The notes: generated by a model from the letters alone, not told the origin. DNA of 64,000 nucleotides from Neisseria cinerea (GCF_900475315.1 NZ_LS483369.1:992001-1056000); one strand, 5' to 3'. Counted from the stretch's first letter, positions 52,788 through 60,205 are shown. Made by a program: numbers and translations.

Positions 52788-53522
52788 CTAATTTAGTGCC
52801 GTGTGTCTCGTCCTTTCTTCGATCGGGTGATTCACGCGGTTTTGTTTTTCTGCTTGGCATTGGTTAAGCCATTTGTCTATGTTCTGCCTTGCCTCTGGTT
52901 TTAAATACTTCCTGAATGTCTGTTTATCGGGGTAATCGTCCAAGCCTGCCAGCGGTTTCAATATGTCGTATAGCCTTATCTGCCAGCTTATTTTATAGGC
53001 GGTTATGTCGATATTTAAAAAATATCGGGTAATCTGATAAATCCGCCTGATTAATGTTTGTGCTTTACCGCTTCGCCCGTGTGTGGGATAGCAGTAAAAA
53101 TATTCCAGTCTGTTCTGCTCCTCCTCTATGCTCTTGTCTGCCATCTCCTGCCATCGTTGCTCATCTTCTTCACTTAAAAATCCCTGTCGTAACCTGATCC
53201 CCTGTTTCTCCGTCTGCCAGCCCTTTTTATACCGCCCGATTACCTTTTTTGCCGTTTCGCTGACTCGTGCAGTGTTTAGAGCCGCCCTAATTAGAGATAA
53301 GGCACAATCCTTTACTTTTTCATGTAGTATGCCCTCAATGTCGAAATGCGCGGTTAGCTCCATTAAATGTTTAATTAGCTGCTCAATCATATTTTGGCGC
53401 ACTTCTTCAAGCCCTCCATCACGCCCCACCACCTTTAACGGCTGTTTGTATTCAAAACTTTCTTCAAAACTTCCAAAGCTACCAACCCCTTCAAAAAGGG
53501 ATAACAATGAAACGTTTTTCAT
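52788..53522 (-). CDS. 244-aa accessory protein of unknown function
   Basis: A soluble, mostly helical protein with no membrane segment and no motif recognised. The N-terminus (MKNVSLLSLFEGVGSFGSFE) is followed by a long charged helical region with several His/Asp (HLMELTAHFDIEGILHEKVK). The middle is rich in Arg/Lys and Glu, the later part aromatic (RRIYQITRYFLNIDITAYKI) and the C-terminus basic. The ribosome site TAGGAAA is upstream. It has its own terminator, so it is an independent unit between AlpA and the small ORF. Its position is one where phage-interference genes are often carried, but no function is claimed. Confidence 0.72.
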   Translation of the reverse strand: MKNVSLLSLFEGVGSFGSFEESFEYKQPLKVVGRDGGLEEVRQNMIEQLIKHLMELTAHFDIEGILHEKVKDCALSLIRAALNTARVSETAKKVIGRYKKGWQTEKQGIRLRQGFLSEEDEQRWQEMADKSIEEEQNRLEYFYCYPTHGRSGKAQTLIRRIYQITRYFLNIDITAYKISWQIRLYDILKPLAGLDDYPDKQTFRKYLKPEARQNIDKWLNQCQAEKQNRVNHPIEERTRHTALN

Positions 53523-53869
53523 GCGTATGTATTTCCTAAATTACAATAGATTGAACCGCAATAATGCGGCTTAGGTATTGTATTAAAAGATTTTAGTTTT
53601 CTCTACTCTTGACAATGCCGTATTTTGTACTTTTTAAACAGCCAGCAGCTTATACGGTTTTATACACTGAGAAGCTAATTATTAATGCGGTCAATAATTT
53701 TGTATAACGCGCGTTTTTCCCTCCCTTTTATGGACTTGCAAAAACTGCCGTATGGCTTTCACGCGCGCGCGTATTGGTCCGAAAATTACCCGCCCCGCCT
53801 TTCTTTGTCGGTCATGGAAGAAATAGGGCATGATTGTGCCGTAAGCGCGTTTTAGCTGGTGTATGTGTG
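53523..53869. other. Gene-free stretch upstream of the 244-aa gene
   Basis: AT-rich upstream part (53560-53720, likely promoter of the 244-aa gene) and a GC-alternating stretch with ACGCGCGCGCG near 53760. A 46-codon basic ORF (53691-53831, minus) has no ribosome site and is not called. Confidence 0.5.
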
Positions 53870-53899
53870 AAAAATCCCCGTGCCTATCGGTTATACGGG
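53870..53899 (-). terminator. Terminator overlapping the end of the 27-aa ORF
   Basis: Stem ATCCCCGT / ACGGGGAT with the ORF stop codon inside the loop region; minus strand is followed by TTTTT. Confidence 0.8.
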
Positions 53900-53974
53900 G
53901 ATGTTTTCGGCGGCTTTCGTGCCTATTTGCGCCGCGCCTTTCATATTGGCGATTTCTGCGTATAACTTCGTCAT
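53891..53974 (-). CDS. 27-aa micro-protein ORF
   Basis: ATG at 53974, preceded by an excellent ribosome site (ACAGGAGT, six bases before). The peptide starts MTKLYAEIANMKGAAQIG and ends AAENIPV. It has a clear intrinsic terminator at its end, so it looks like a genuine small transcription unit. It has no membrane segment. It is not recognised. Confidence 0.55.
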   Translation of the reverse strand: MTKLYAEIANMKGAAQIGTKAAENIPV

Positions 53975-54011
53975 TGGTTTACTCCTGTCTGTATAAATGG
54001 CATATTGAAGA

Positions 54012-54080
54012 AAACCTGCGAAGACGCTTAGGGCATAGGAGGACGGAATCGAAAGATTGACAGTCGCTCGTCGCAGGTTT
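54012..54080. repeat. Long hairpin element 1
   Basis: Arms AAACCTGCGA (54012-54021) and TCGCAGGTTT (54071-54080) are a perfect 10-bp inverted repeat around 49 bases containing AGGGCATAGGAGGACGGA. T-rich sequence (GCTGTTTTTC) follows on the plus strand. Confidence 0.6.
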
Positions 54081-54125
54081 GCTGTTTTTCTTTACACGCC
54101 CAAATAAAAACCTTAGAATCGAATT

Positions 54126-54195
54126 AACGGTATTTGTTGAACGCTATGAGGGACCGGACAATTTTGTCAGGGAGGCATAGCAGACAAATACCGTT
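54126..54195. repeat. Long hairpin element 2 (nested stems)
   Basis: Arms AACGGTATTTGT (54126-54137) and ACAAATACCGTT (54184-54195) are a perfect 12-bp inverted repeat. Inside lie GCTATG / CATAGC and a GACA-ATTT-TGTC tip, with G-rich bulges. T's follow on the plus strand. Confidence 0.65.
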
Positions 54196-54272
54196 TTTCA
54201 TTTGCGCTCAAATCCGTGATCATAGTAGCGTCTGCTGCCGTCCTTGTTATCCATTCGTTGAGGCTGGTATTT

Positions 54273-54695
54273 TTAGACGGTCTCAAACGGGTTTATCAAT
54301 TTCACGCCGCTATGATCAAAGTCTTTGATATTTCGCGTTGCCAAAGTTAAACCGTGCTGCTTGGCTGTTGCCGCTATCCAGGCGTCGTTTTCGGGACTTT
54401 TGTCGGGTATGTGCAAACGGGCGCATATTTCGGCGGTGGTTTCGTCTATGGGCAATATGCGGTCTTTGAATGTGGGCTTTACAACTTCTTCCAGCCAGCG
54501 GCGCAATATTCCGCCCTGCTGTCCGTCTTTGCGCTCCATACCCAAAACGCCCCGTTCAAGTTCCATCATGACAATTGCGCTGGTGTACATTTCAGCTGGG
54601 TCAATGGTGTTTAGCCATGCTCTAACGTTGCCGTCTGCCCGATTTGCCCGGCGTGTTTCACTGATAACGTTGGTATCCAACAGATACATTTTCAA
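54273..54695 (-). CDS. PIN-domain toxin (VapC/FitB-like)
   Basis: A ribonuclease toxin of about 140 aa. PIN-domain acids are seen at the N-terminus (YLLDTNVIS), in MMELERGVLGMER (Glu), in SPENDAWIAATAKQHG (Asp) and in LATRNIKDFDH (Asp). That is a complete active site. The start overlaps the antitoxin stop by four bases (ATGA). The start could be MKMYLL (54695) or MYLL two codons later. VapC toxins usually cut tRNA or rRNA; the target here is unknown. Confidence 0.9.
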   Translation of the reverse strand: MKMYLLDTNVISETRRANRADGNVRAWLNTIDPAEMYTSAIVMMELERGVLGMERKDGQQGGILRRWLEEVVKPTFKDRILPIDETTAEICARLHIPDKSPENDAWIAATAKQHGLTLATRNIKDFDHSGVKLINPFETV

Positions 54696-54967
54696 TCCTC
54701 CCCAAAATCAACGGGCGGTCTTTGCGCGGTGCTTCGCGGCGGTATTTCAAAATCGATGCTTTCCAGTTTGGCGGCAAGCTCGGCGTTTGCCGTCAGTGCC
54801 TCCAGTGCGCTTTGCGGCTTGCCTGTCAGTTTGCGGTATTCCGCATAACTGATTAATACATGGCTCGGCTTGCCGCGTGTGGTAATAAATACGGGGGACT
54901 TTGCGGCTTTCTTTTGGGTTTGGCTTGGGTATTGGTTAAATTCCCTGCTGCTGACAGTGTTTAACAT
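54692..54967 (-). CDS. Phd/YefM-type antitoxin
   Basis: A 91-aa antitoxin. The N-terminus MLNTVSSREFNQYPSQTQKK is the DNA-binding Phd/YefM pattern, with SPVFITTRGKPSHVLISYAEY in the middle and a flexible toxin-binding C-terminus (SIDFEIPPRSTAQRPPVDF). An excellent ribosome site (AAGGAGGGC) precedes the ATG. It is translationally coupled to the PIN toxin and probably represses its own promoter. Confidence 0.9.
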   Translation of the reverse strand: MLNTVSSREFNQYPSQTQKKAAKSPVFITTRGKPSHVLISYAEYRKLTGKPQSALEALTANAELAAKLESIDFEIPPRSTAQRPPVDFGED

Positions 54968-55284
54968 TACGCCCTCCTTGTGTCTTGTTTGTAGTTATGT
55001 AGCCTCTTTTTACGCGGTTGTGCCTGTCGTGTCAATGTGCATTGCCCTTGTGGCTGTGTTGCCTTCTGAAACACCAGCGGTTAATCTGCCTGTTTTTTAA
55101 TCAATCGCTTCCAATGGCTCAAATTTGCGTTTTTAGCGTATTTTGCCGTCTGCCTATGTCGTGATATATCCAAGCGGTTTAACTGCCATTCCTGCTCAAA
55201 TTTGGCGCATTTCCGTGCGTTTTGGCTTTTTATTCCTCTACGCTCCCACTGCCAAGACAGGGAAAAAGCCGAAAATACGGGGCA

Positions 55285-55398
55285 GTTGTTACCACTTGTT
55301 ACGATTTGCTACCGCACTTGTTACCGATTTTTTGTCTTTTTCTTATTTTATTTCATATACTTATTTATCTAACTTTTTCTCGGTAACAACGTAACAAC
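55285..55398. repeat. Right iteron cluster (origin-like)
   Basis: Four direct units GTTGTTACCA (55285), CTTGTTACGA (55295), TTTGCTACCG (55305) and CTTGTTACCG (55317-55326), then a 54-base T-rich spacer, then inverted units CGGTAACAAC (55381-55390) and CGTAACAAC (55390-55398). The rest of the gap 54968-55284 holds no gene. Confidence 0.78.
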
Positions 55399-55438
55399 TA
55401 AGGGTATGGTATTCCTATATAGGGATTTTCAGAAAACC

Positions 55439-55469
55439 AAAAAAAAACCGTCCTGCATTTTGGGCGGTC
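55439..55469 (-). terminator. Terminator of the integrase gene
   Basis: Stem ACCGTCC / GGGCGGT (one G-T pair), with seven A's on the plus strand giving a T-run on the minus strand. Confidence 0.7.
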
Positions 55470-55481
55470 TCCCCTCATTCC

Positions 55482-56696
55482 CTACAGCTTGGCAGCATCT
55501 CCCGCAAGCTCTTTTTCCGCTTGGCGGTATCGCTCCCGCAAAAAATCACTATACCATTGCATAAGCTCTTTACGCTGTGGGATATATTCCGTTCTGTGGT
55601 ATGCCGCCCTGACTTTGTTTTGTTCCACATGGGCAAGCTGTCGCTCTATCACATCGCTGTCAAAGCCGTTCTCATTCAAAACATCTGTAGCTAGGCTTCT
55701 AAAGCCGTGCGGTGTTGCTATGCCCTTGTAGCCCATTCTGCCCATTAAGTAAGACAGGGTGTTTTCACTCATGTGCTTGTCAGGATCTTTTACCGATGGG
55801 AATAAATAGCGGCTATGCCCTGTTATTTCCTTTAGTTCTGCCAAAAGCTCAAGCGTCCAATCAGCAAGGGGGACGATATGCGGGGCTTTCATCTTCATCT
55901 TGGCGGCAGGTATGCTCCATTCTGCCCCGTTTAAATCAAATTCCACCCATTCCGCCGCCCTAAGCTCTCCATTCCTGACAAAAGTCAGCATGATCAACTG
56001 CATGGCTATTTTTGTTTGCCGTTCGGCTTGTTCCAACATCAAACGGCGGTAAAACTCGGTCAGCTCGGATTGTGGTAATGCAGGCTGGTGTTTCTGCTTT
56101 GGTGCTTTAATTAAACCTACCAAAGGGACGGCGGGATTATTCTCTGCCCGCTCCGTCCGTATGGCATAAGTGAAAACAGCCTTGATACGCTGCAATATCC
56201 GCCCTGCCGTTTCAAGTGCTCCTCTTGCCGCTACCGCTTCAATCACTTCTTTTACTTGGCTGACTTTGATTTCACTGACAGGCAAACCGCCAAGCATGGG
56301 GAAAACGTCCTTTTCTAAACTATCCCATACACGGGCGGCATGATTGCCCGTCAATCCTGTTTCACGGTGTTTATGCCATTCGGCGGCAATGCTCCGAAAT
56401 GTGTTACTGACAGCGGCTTGCCGTTCACGCTTTTCCTGCTGCTTGGCTTCGCCGGGATCTTGCCCCGCTGCAAGCAAGCGGCGGGCATTTTCAGCGGTTT
56501 GGCGGGCTTCCACCAGTGATACGGTCGGATATTTGCCGATTGAAAGCGTTTTACGTTTGCCGTTATGCGAAAAGTCAAACCGCCATAACTTCCCGCCGCT
56601 CGTATTGACATACAGATACAAACCTTTGCCATCATTCAGCTTATACGGTTTTTCGGCGGGCTTGGCGTTTTTGATTTGTCGGTCGTTCAGCTTCAT
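55482..56696 (-). CDS. Tyrosine integrase, P4 type (DUF4102 N-terminus)
   Basis: Site-specific recombinase that inserts and excises the island; 404 aa. The N-terminal DUF4102 arm-binding domain starts MKLNDRQIKNAKPAEKPYKL and includes GKGLYLYVNTSGGKLWRFDF. A SAM-like core-binding domain follows. Catalytic residues fit: Arg in FVRNGELRAAEW, His-x-x-Arg in TPHGFRSLATDVL and the tyrosine in AAYHRTEYIPQRKELM. Repeats with TACGGTATTTT stand just upstream of its start and may be arm sites or its own operator. It reads away from tRNA-Leu and is next to attR. Confidence 0.94.
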   Translation of the reverse strand: MKLNDRQIKNAKPAEKPYKLNDGKGLYLYVNTSGGKLWRFDFSHNGKRKTLSIGKYPTVSLVEARQTAENARRLLAAGQDPGEAKQQEKRERQAAVSNTFRSIAAEWHKHRETGLTGNHAARVWDSLEKDVFPMLGGLPVSEIKVSQVKEVIEAVAARGALETAGRILQRIKAVFTYAIRTERAENNPAVPLVGLIKAPKQKHQPALPQSELTEFYRRLMLEQAERQTKIAMQLIMLTFVRNGELRAAEWVEFDLNGAEWSIPAAKMKMKAPHIVPLADWTLELLAELKEITGHSRYLFPSVKDPDKHMSENTLSYLMGRMGYKGIATPHGFRSLATDVLNENGFDSDVIERQLAHVEQNKVRAAYHRTEYIPQRKELMQWYSDFLRERYRQAEKELAGDAAKL

Positions 56697-56727
56697 TTTT
56701 ACGGTATTTTTCCGAGGTATTTTTCAG

Positions 56728-56752
56728 ATACCGTAAAAAATACCGTAAATTT
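56728..56752. repeat. Right copy of the 25-bp integrase arm-like repeat
   Basis: Identical to 47122-47146; contains two TACCGTAAA units. An inverted unit TACGGTATTTTT lies at about 56700-56711, overlapping the integrase start region. Confidence 0.7.
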
Positions 56753-56859
56753 TAGGTTAACTCAATTAGAACATATTAGACGGGATTAGATGATACGCAG
56801 GCACTAAACCAGCGGAAAGCCTTGTCTTTCCTGGCTTTGGTTTACGGCGTTGGACTGCA

Positions 56860-56890
56860 ATAGACAAAAAAATAACCGCTCTAAAAGCGG
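56860..56890. repeat. Right direct repeat of the island (attR), also tRNA-Leu terminator
   Basis: 31 bases identical to 47022-47052. It lies four bases past the 3' end of tRNA-Leu; on the minus strand it reads ACCGCTTTTAGAGCGGT followed by TTTTTTT, an intrinsic terminator. Confidence 0.88.
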
Positions 56891-56893
56891 TTG

Positions 56894-56978
56894 TGGTGCC
56901 CAGGGTCGGACTCGAACCGACACACCTTGCGGCGGGGGATTTTGAGTCCCCTGCGTCTACCAATTTCGCCACCTGGGC
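56894..56978 (-). tRNA. tRNA-Leu (anticodon CAA)
   Basis: 85 bases with encoded CCA and a long variable arm (CGCCGCAAGGTGT type). The anticodon loop CTCAAAA gives CAA. Its downstream terminator is the island's integration site. Confidence 0.97.
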
Positions 56979-57264
56979 TAGTGAAGAAGCTGCTATTATA
57001 ATGGCTTTTAAAACTCTGTAAACCCTTTTGTTGATTTTTTTTACTAATTATTATTTACTATTTGATTTTAAAGATAATTAAACCATGCTACATCTATACC
57101 GCAATCTAAGAAACCTACTGAATAAAAATTATGCCGCATTAGCTCTGATGACCACTGCCATACTGCAGTACAAAAAATACTACATTTAATCTAATAAACG
57201 CGTTAAGATTGAAACATTCAAGTTCTGCACGAATTCGGTTGTTTATATTTACTAGGAGATTGTC

Positions 57265-57912
57265 ATGCTTTCTATACCACGTTCCTTTCTGCTGAGTATC
57301 TTCGCCCTTGCATCGCTTGCAGCCTGCAAACCTCAAGAAAACAATGCGGCACAAGCCACTGCATCTGCCGCATCTGCTGCCGAAAACTCACCGAAACCGC
57401 AAACACGCGGTACAGATATGCGCCAGGAAGATATCGGCGGCGACTTTACGCTGACCGATGGCGATGGCAAACCGTTCAGCCTGAGCGACTTAAAAGGTAA
57501 AGTGGTGATTCTGTCTTTCGGTTATACACACTGCCCGGATGTCTGCCCGACCGAGCTGCTGACATACAGCGACACGCTAAAACAACTTGGCGATCAGGCT
57601 AAAGATGTGAAAGTCGTGTTCGTCAGCATCGACCCCGAACGGGATACGCCTGAAATCATCGGCAAATACGCCAAACAATTCAATCCCGACTTTATCGGAC
57701 TGACCGCGACCGGCGATCAAAGCCTGCCGGTTATCAAACAGCAATATCGCGTGGTTTCTGCCAAGGTCAATCAAAAAGACGACAGCGAAAACTATTTGGT
57801 CGACCACTCTTCCGGCGCTTATCTGATTGACAAAAACGGGGAGGTAGCGATTTTCTCTCCTTACGGAAGCGAGCCTGAAACCATTGCCGCCGACGTAAGA
57901 ACACTGCTCTAA
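57265..57912 (+). CDS. Sco1/SenC-type copper lipoprotein
   Basis: A 215-aa membrane-anchored thioredoxin-fold protein that helps insert copper into cytochrome oxidase or acts against oxidative stress. Lipobox LAAC gives Cys21; an Ala-rich linker follows. The copper site is CPDVC (Cys90, Cys94) with the conserved His181 in YLVDHSSGAY. The ribosome site ACTAGGAG is seven bases before the ATG. The PCu(A)C chaperone at 24.9 kb is a likely partner. Confidence 0.93.
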   Translation: MLSIPRSFLLSIFALASLAACKPQENNAAQATASAASAAENSPKPQTRGTDMRQEDIGGDFTLTDGDGKPFSLSDLKGKVVILSFGYTHCPDVCPTELLTYSDTLKQLGDQAKDVKVVFVSIDPERDTPEIIGKYAKQFNPDFIGLTATGDQSLPVIKQQYRVVSAKVNQKDDSENYLVDHSSGAYLIDKNGEVAIFSPYGSEPETIAADVRTLL

Positions 57913-57921
57913 ATGCAACCG

Positions 57922-57958
57922 TATGCCGTCTGAACCACAAACCCGTTCAAACGGCATT
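57922..57958 (+). terminator. Terminator after the sco gene (variant uptake-sequence pair)
   Basis: ATGCCGTCTGAAC and TTCAAACGGCAT (one mismatch) pair with a loop of about 11 bases. Confidence 0.72.
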
Positions 57959-58323
57959 ATCATTCCAAGATATTAAGGTATTTGCATACCATACCGGATA
58001 GTTCGCCAGCCATCGCCTTGTCGGTAAAGCAGCTTCGTAATCGGGATTCCACCCAAAAATTACGCGCAATATGCGGAATAAACGTATATCGTTTTACACA
58101 ATAAGGTGTCTGCGTCAACCTTGTCAAACTTACAGCCTGATTAGGTTTGTGCCGCCCGACGGGTCAAATGGCATGGTTTTGGATTTAGTTTTCTGCGATA
58201 ACACGCCGAAGGTAAAATAAGCATTGCCCGAACCTGTTACCCGTATCTTTAAAGGTTTGGACGGCACATGGTTTTCTTCAGACGGCATTTCTGTTTTTTC
58301 CCACAACTATAACGGAGGACGAT
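57959..58323. other. Gene-free stretch upstream of the GIY-YIG gene
   Basis: No convincing gene. One lone uptake sequence complement (about 58279). The last 30 bases give the ribosome site ACGGAGGACG for the next gene. Confidence 0.5.
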
Positions 58324-59073
58324 ATGGATACTGAGGACAAAGGTTTTTCTGAAAGCGCACAGGCCGCCTTGGGTAGCGGTACCAACCGTTTTTACGTGTA
58401 CTGCCTGACCGATTTGAAAAAAGGCAAAGTACTGTATATCGGTACAGGCTGTGGCAACCGTATTTTCGAATTTGACCATTTCGACGCACCTACGGCAAAA
58501 GCCGTATCCAAATGCCGCAAGCTCGGACGCTTTATCTTGGCCCATCACCTAACCGAAAGTGAGGCACTGGTCGCTCAACAATCTCTGATTGCGTTTGCCC
58601 GCAGCGTTTGCGGTAAAAAGCTGAAGAACCTTGACGGTTCGATACAAGGCATCCGTACCGAAGATTGGGAAAACCGTTTCGGCTTCGAGCCGGCAGATGT
58701 TGGCAAACTGAATCCGGACGGTCTGATTTTGGCAGTCAAACTACCTCAAGCCGCAAACCGTAACGAATCTGCCGCAGAACGTGAAAATAGGGCACGCGGC
58801 ACTTGGACGGTTGCCAAAGATTTGGTCAAAAAAGTGAAATACCTCATCGGTATTGATACGGATTCGGACAACGCGGTCGTATGTGCCTATAAGGTAGCAG
58901 GTTTCGAGACGGAAGATACCGTCAGAAACGGTAAAACCCTGACTGCCTATCGCTTTACGTTTACCCAAGAAAAGGATGTTGCCGAAACATTAGGGCTGCA
59001 GCAGAAATCCCTGCCGGGATTAAAATTTGCCAATGGCTCGGATAAAACCTATATCCGCCCCAAAAACATATGA
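58324..59073 (+). CDS. LEM-3-like GIY-YIG domain protein
   Basis: A 249-aa protein. The N-terminal third looks like a GIY-YIG nuclease of the LEM-3/ANKLE1 type: FYVYCLTDLKKGKVLYIGTG followed by GNRIFEFDHFDAP, where YVY and YIG are the namesake motifs. HHLTESEALVAQQSLIAF should hold the catalytic Glu. The C-terminal half (KVKYLIGIDTDSDNAVVCAY) is a separate domain that I do not recognise. Cellular role unknown. Confidence 0.72.
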   Translation: MDTEDKGFSESAQAALGSGTNRFYVYCLTDLKKGKVLYIGTGCGNRIFEFDHFDAPTAKAVSKCRKLGRFILAHHLTESEALVAQQSLIAFARSVCGKKLKNLDGSIQGIRTEDWENRFGFEPADVGKLNPDGLILAVKLPQAANRNESAAERENRARGTWTVAKDLVKKVKYLIGIDTDSDNAVVCAYKVAGFETEDTVRNGKTLTAYRFTFTQEKDVAETLGLQQKSLPGLKFANGSDKTYIRPKNI

Positions 59074-59208
59074 TCGTAGGTTCTGCCTTCAAAAGGAACC
59101 GGATACCGTAATCTTCCGCATTTCTACCTTGCAAAATCAGAAGCAGGCTTTTCAGACGGCATCGGAGCCTATAAGATTACAGAACACTACAAACAAAGGA
59201 GCAGATAC

Positions 59209-60081
59209 ATGCCTGTAAACGAATATACACGAATCGGCTGGATAGGTTTGGGTCAAATGGGCAACCCCATGGTAACACGGCTTTTGGACGGCAATATCGA
59301 AGTTGGCATATACAACCGCTCGCCCGGGAAAACTGATTCCCTTGCCGCCAAAGGTGCAAAGGTCTATGGCAGCACCATCGAACTTGTCCGCGACTATCCC
59401 GTTATTTTCCTAATGGTCTCCGACTATGCTGCAGTACGCGACATCCTAGCAGGAGAAATGCTCACAAAACTCCAAGGCAAAATAATCGTCAATATGAGCA
59501 CCATCTCACCAACCGAAAACCTTGCCGTCAAAGAACTTGTCGAATCTGCCGGCGGACAATTTGCCGAAGCCCCGGTTTCCGGTTCGGTCGGTCCGGCTAC
59601 CAATGGTACGCTGCTCATTCTGTTCGGCGGCGACGAAACTGTTTTAAACCCGTTGCAGAAAGTGTTTTCCCTTGTCGGCAAAAAAACTTTCCACTTCGGA
59701 GAGGTGGGCAAAGGTTCGGGCGCAAAACTTGTCTTGAATTCACTTTTGGGCATCTTCGGCGAAGCTTACAGCGAAGCCATGCTGATGGCTCGGCAGTTCG
59801 GCATCGATACCGACGCCATTATTGAGGCCATCGGCGGCTCGGCAATGGACTCGCCTATGTTCCAAACAAAAAAATCACTATGGGCAAACCGTGAGTTCCC
59901 CCCTGCCTTTGCACTCAAACACGCTTCCAAAGACCTTAACCTTGCTGTCAAAGAACTGGAACAGTCGTACAATACCCTGCCCGCCCTCGAAGCAACCGCT
60001 GCCAGCTACCGCAAAGCATTCGAAGCGGGTTACGGTGATCAGGACGTTTCCGGCGTTTACCTGAAATTGGCAGAACACTGA
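59209..60081 (+). CDS. NAD(P)-dependent oxidoreductase, 3-hydroxyisobutyrate dehydrogenase family
   Basis: A 290-aa beta-hydroxyacid dehydrogenase. The Rossmann motif IGWIGLGQMGNPMVTRLLDG is at the N-terminus. The substrate loop APVSGSVGPATNGTL and the catalytic lysine in GKGSGAKLVLNSLLG are complete, and the C-terminal helix bundle has FALKHASKDLNLAVKE. The coenzyme region IYNRSP suggests NADP preference (Arg after the second strand). Substrate unknown; tartronate semialdehyde, hydroxyisobutyrate or succinate semialdehyde are options. Confidence 0.9.
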   Translation: MPVNEYTRIGWIGLGQMGNPMVTRLLDGNIEVGIYNRSPGKTDSLAAKGAKVYGSTIELVRDYPVIFLMVSDYAAVRDILAGEMLTKLQGKIIVNMSTISPTENLAVKELVESAGGQFAEAPVSGSVGPATNGTLLILFGGDETVLNPLQKVFSLVGKKTFHFGEVGKGSGAKLVLNSLLGIFGEAYSEAMLMARQFGIDTDAIIEAIGGSAMDSPMFQTKKSLWANREFPPAFALKHASKDLNLAVKELEQSYNTLPALEATAASYRKAFEAGYGDQDVSGVYLKLAEH

Positions 60082-60098
60082 CTTCCCTTTCCAAACAA

Positions 60099-60131
60099 TA
60101 TGCCGTCTGAAATATTTTCAGACGGCATTTT
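60099..60131 (+). terminator. Inverted uptake-sequence pair
   Basis: ATGCCGTCTGAAA and TTTCAGACGGCAT, short loop, followed by TTTTTA. Confidence 0.85.
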
Positions 60132-60205
60132 TATCGTCCCACGCTTAAAATTAGTCCTGATTATAACTATAACCTGCACAAATTTAGTCAATATCAAGAC
60201 CAATT

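Larger units (their letters stand above)
47022..56890. mobile_element. Phage-satellite (PICI/P4-like) integrative island at tRNA-Leu(CAA)
   Basis: An element of about 9.9 kb bounded by 31-bp perfect direct repeats (47022-47052, 56860-56890). All called genes are on the minus strand, reading away from the tRNA: P4-type integrase, Phd/VapC-like pair, 27-aa ORF, 244-aa unknown, AlpA, HTH, terminase small subunit, two small proteins, primase, DUF927 helicase (frameshifted). There is no terminase large subunit, portal, capsid or tail gene. Two iteron clusters lie near the ends. Six uptake sequences occur at 48.0-51.4 kb and none was seen in the integrase half, hinting at mixed origin or different age. 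Confidence 0.85.

Noticed and set aside
53691-53831. 46-codon basic ORF on the minus strand (starts MPYFFHDRQRKAGRV)
   Set aside because: No ribosome site, and only about 40 bases separate it from an upstream terminator, leaving little room for a promoter.
55143-55394. 83-codon plus-strand open frame near the integrase
   Set aside because: It is read across the iteron cluster (LLRFATALVTDF region comes from the repeats) and has no ribosome site.
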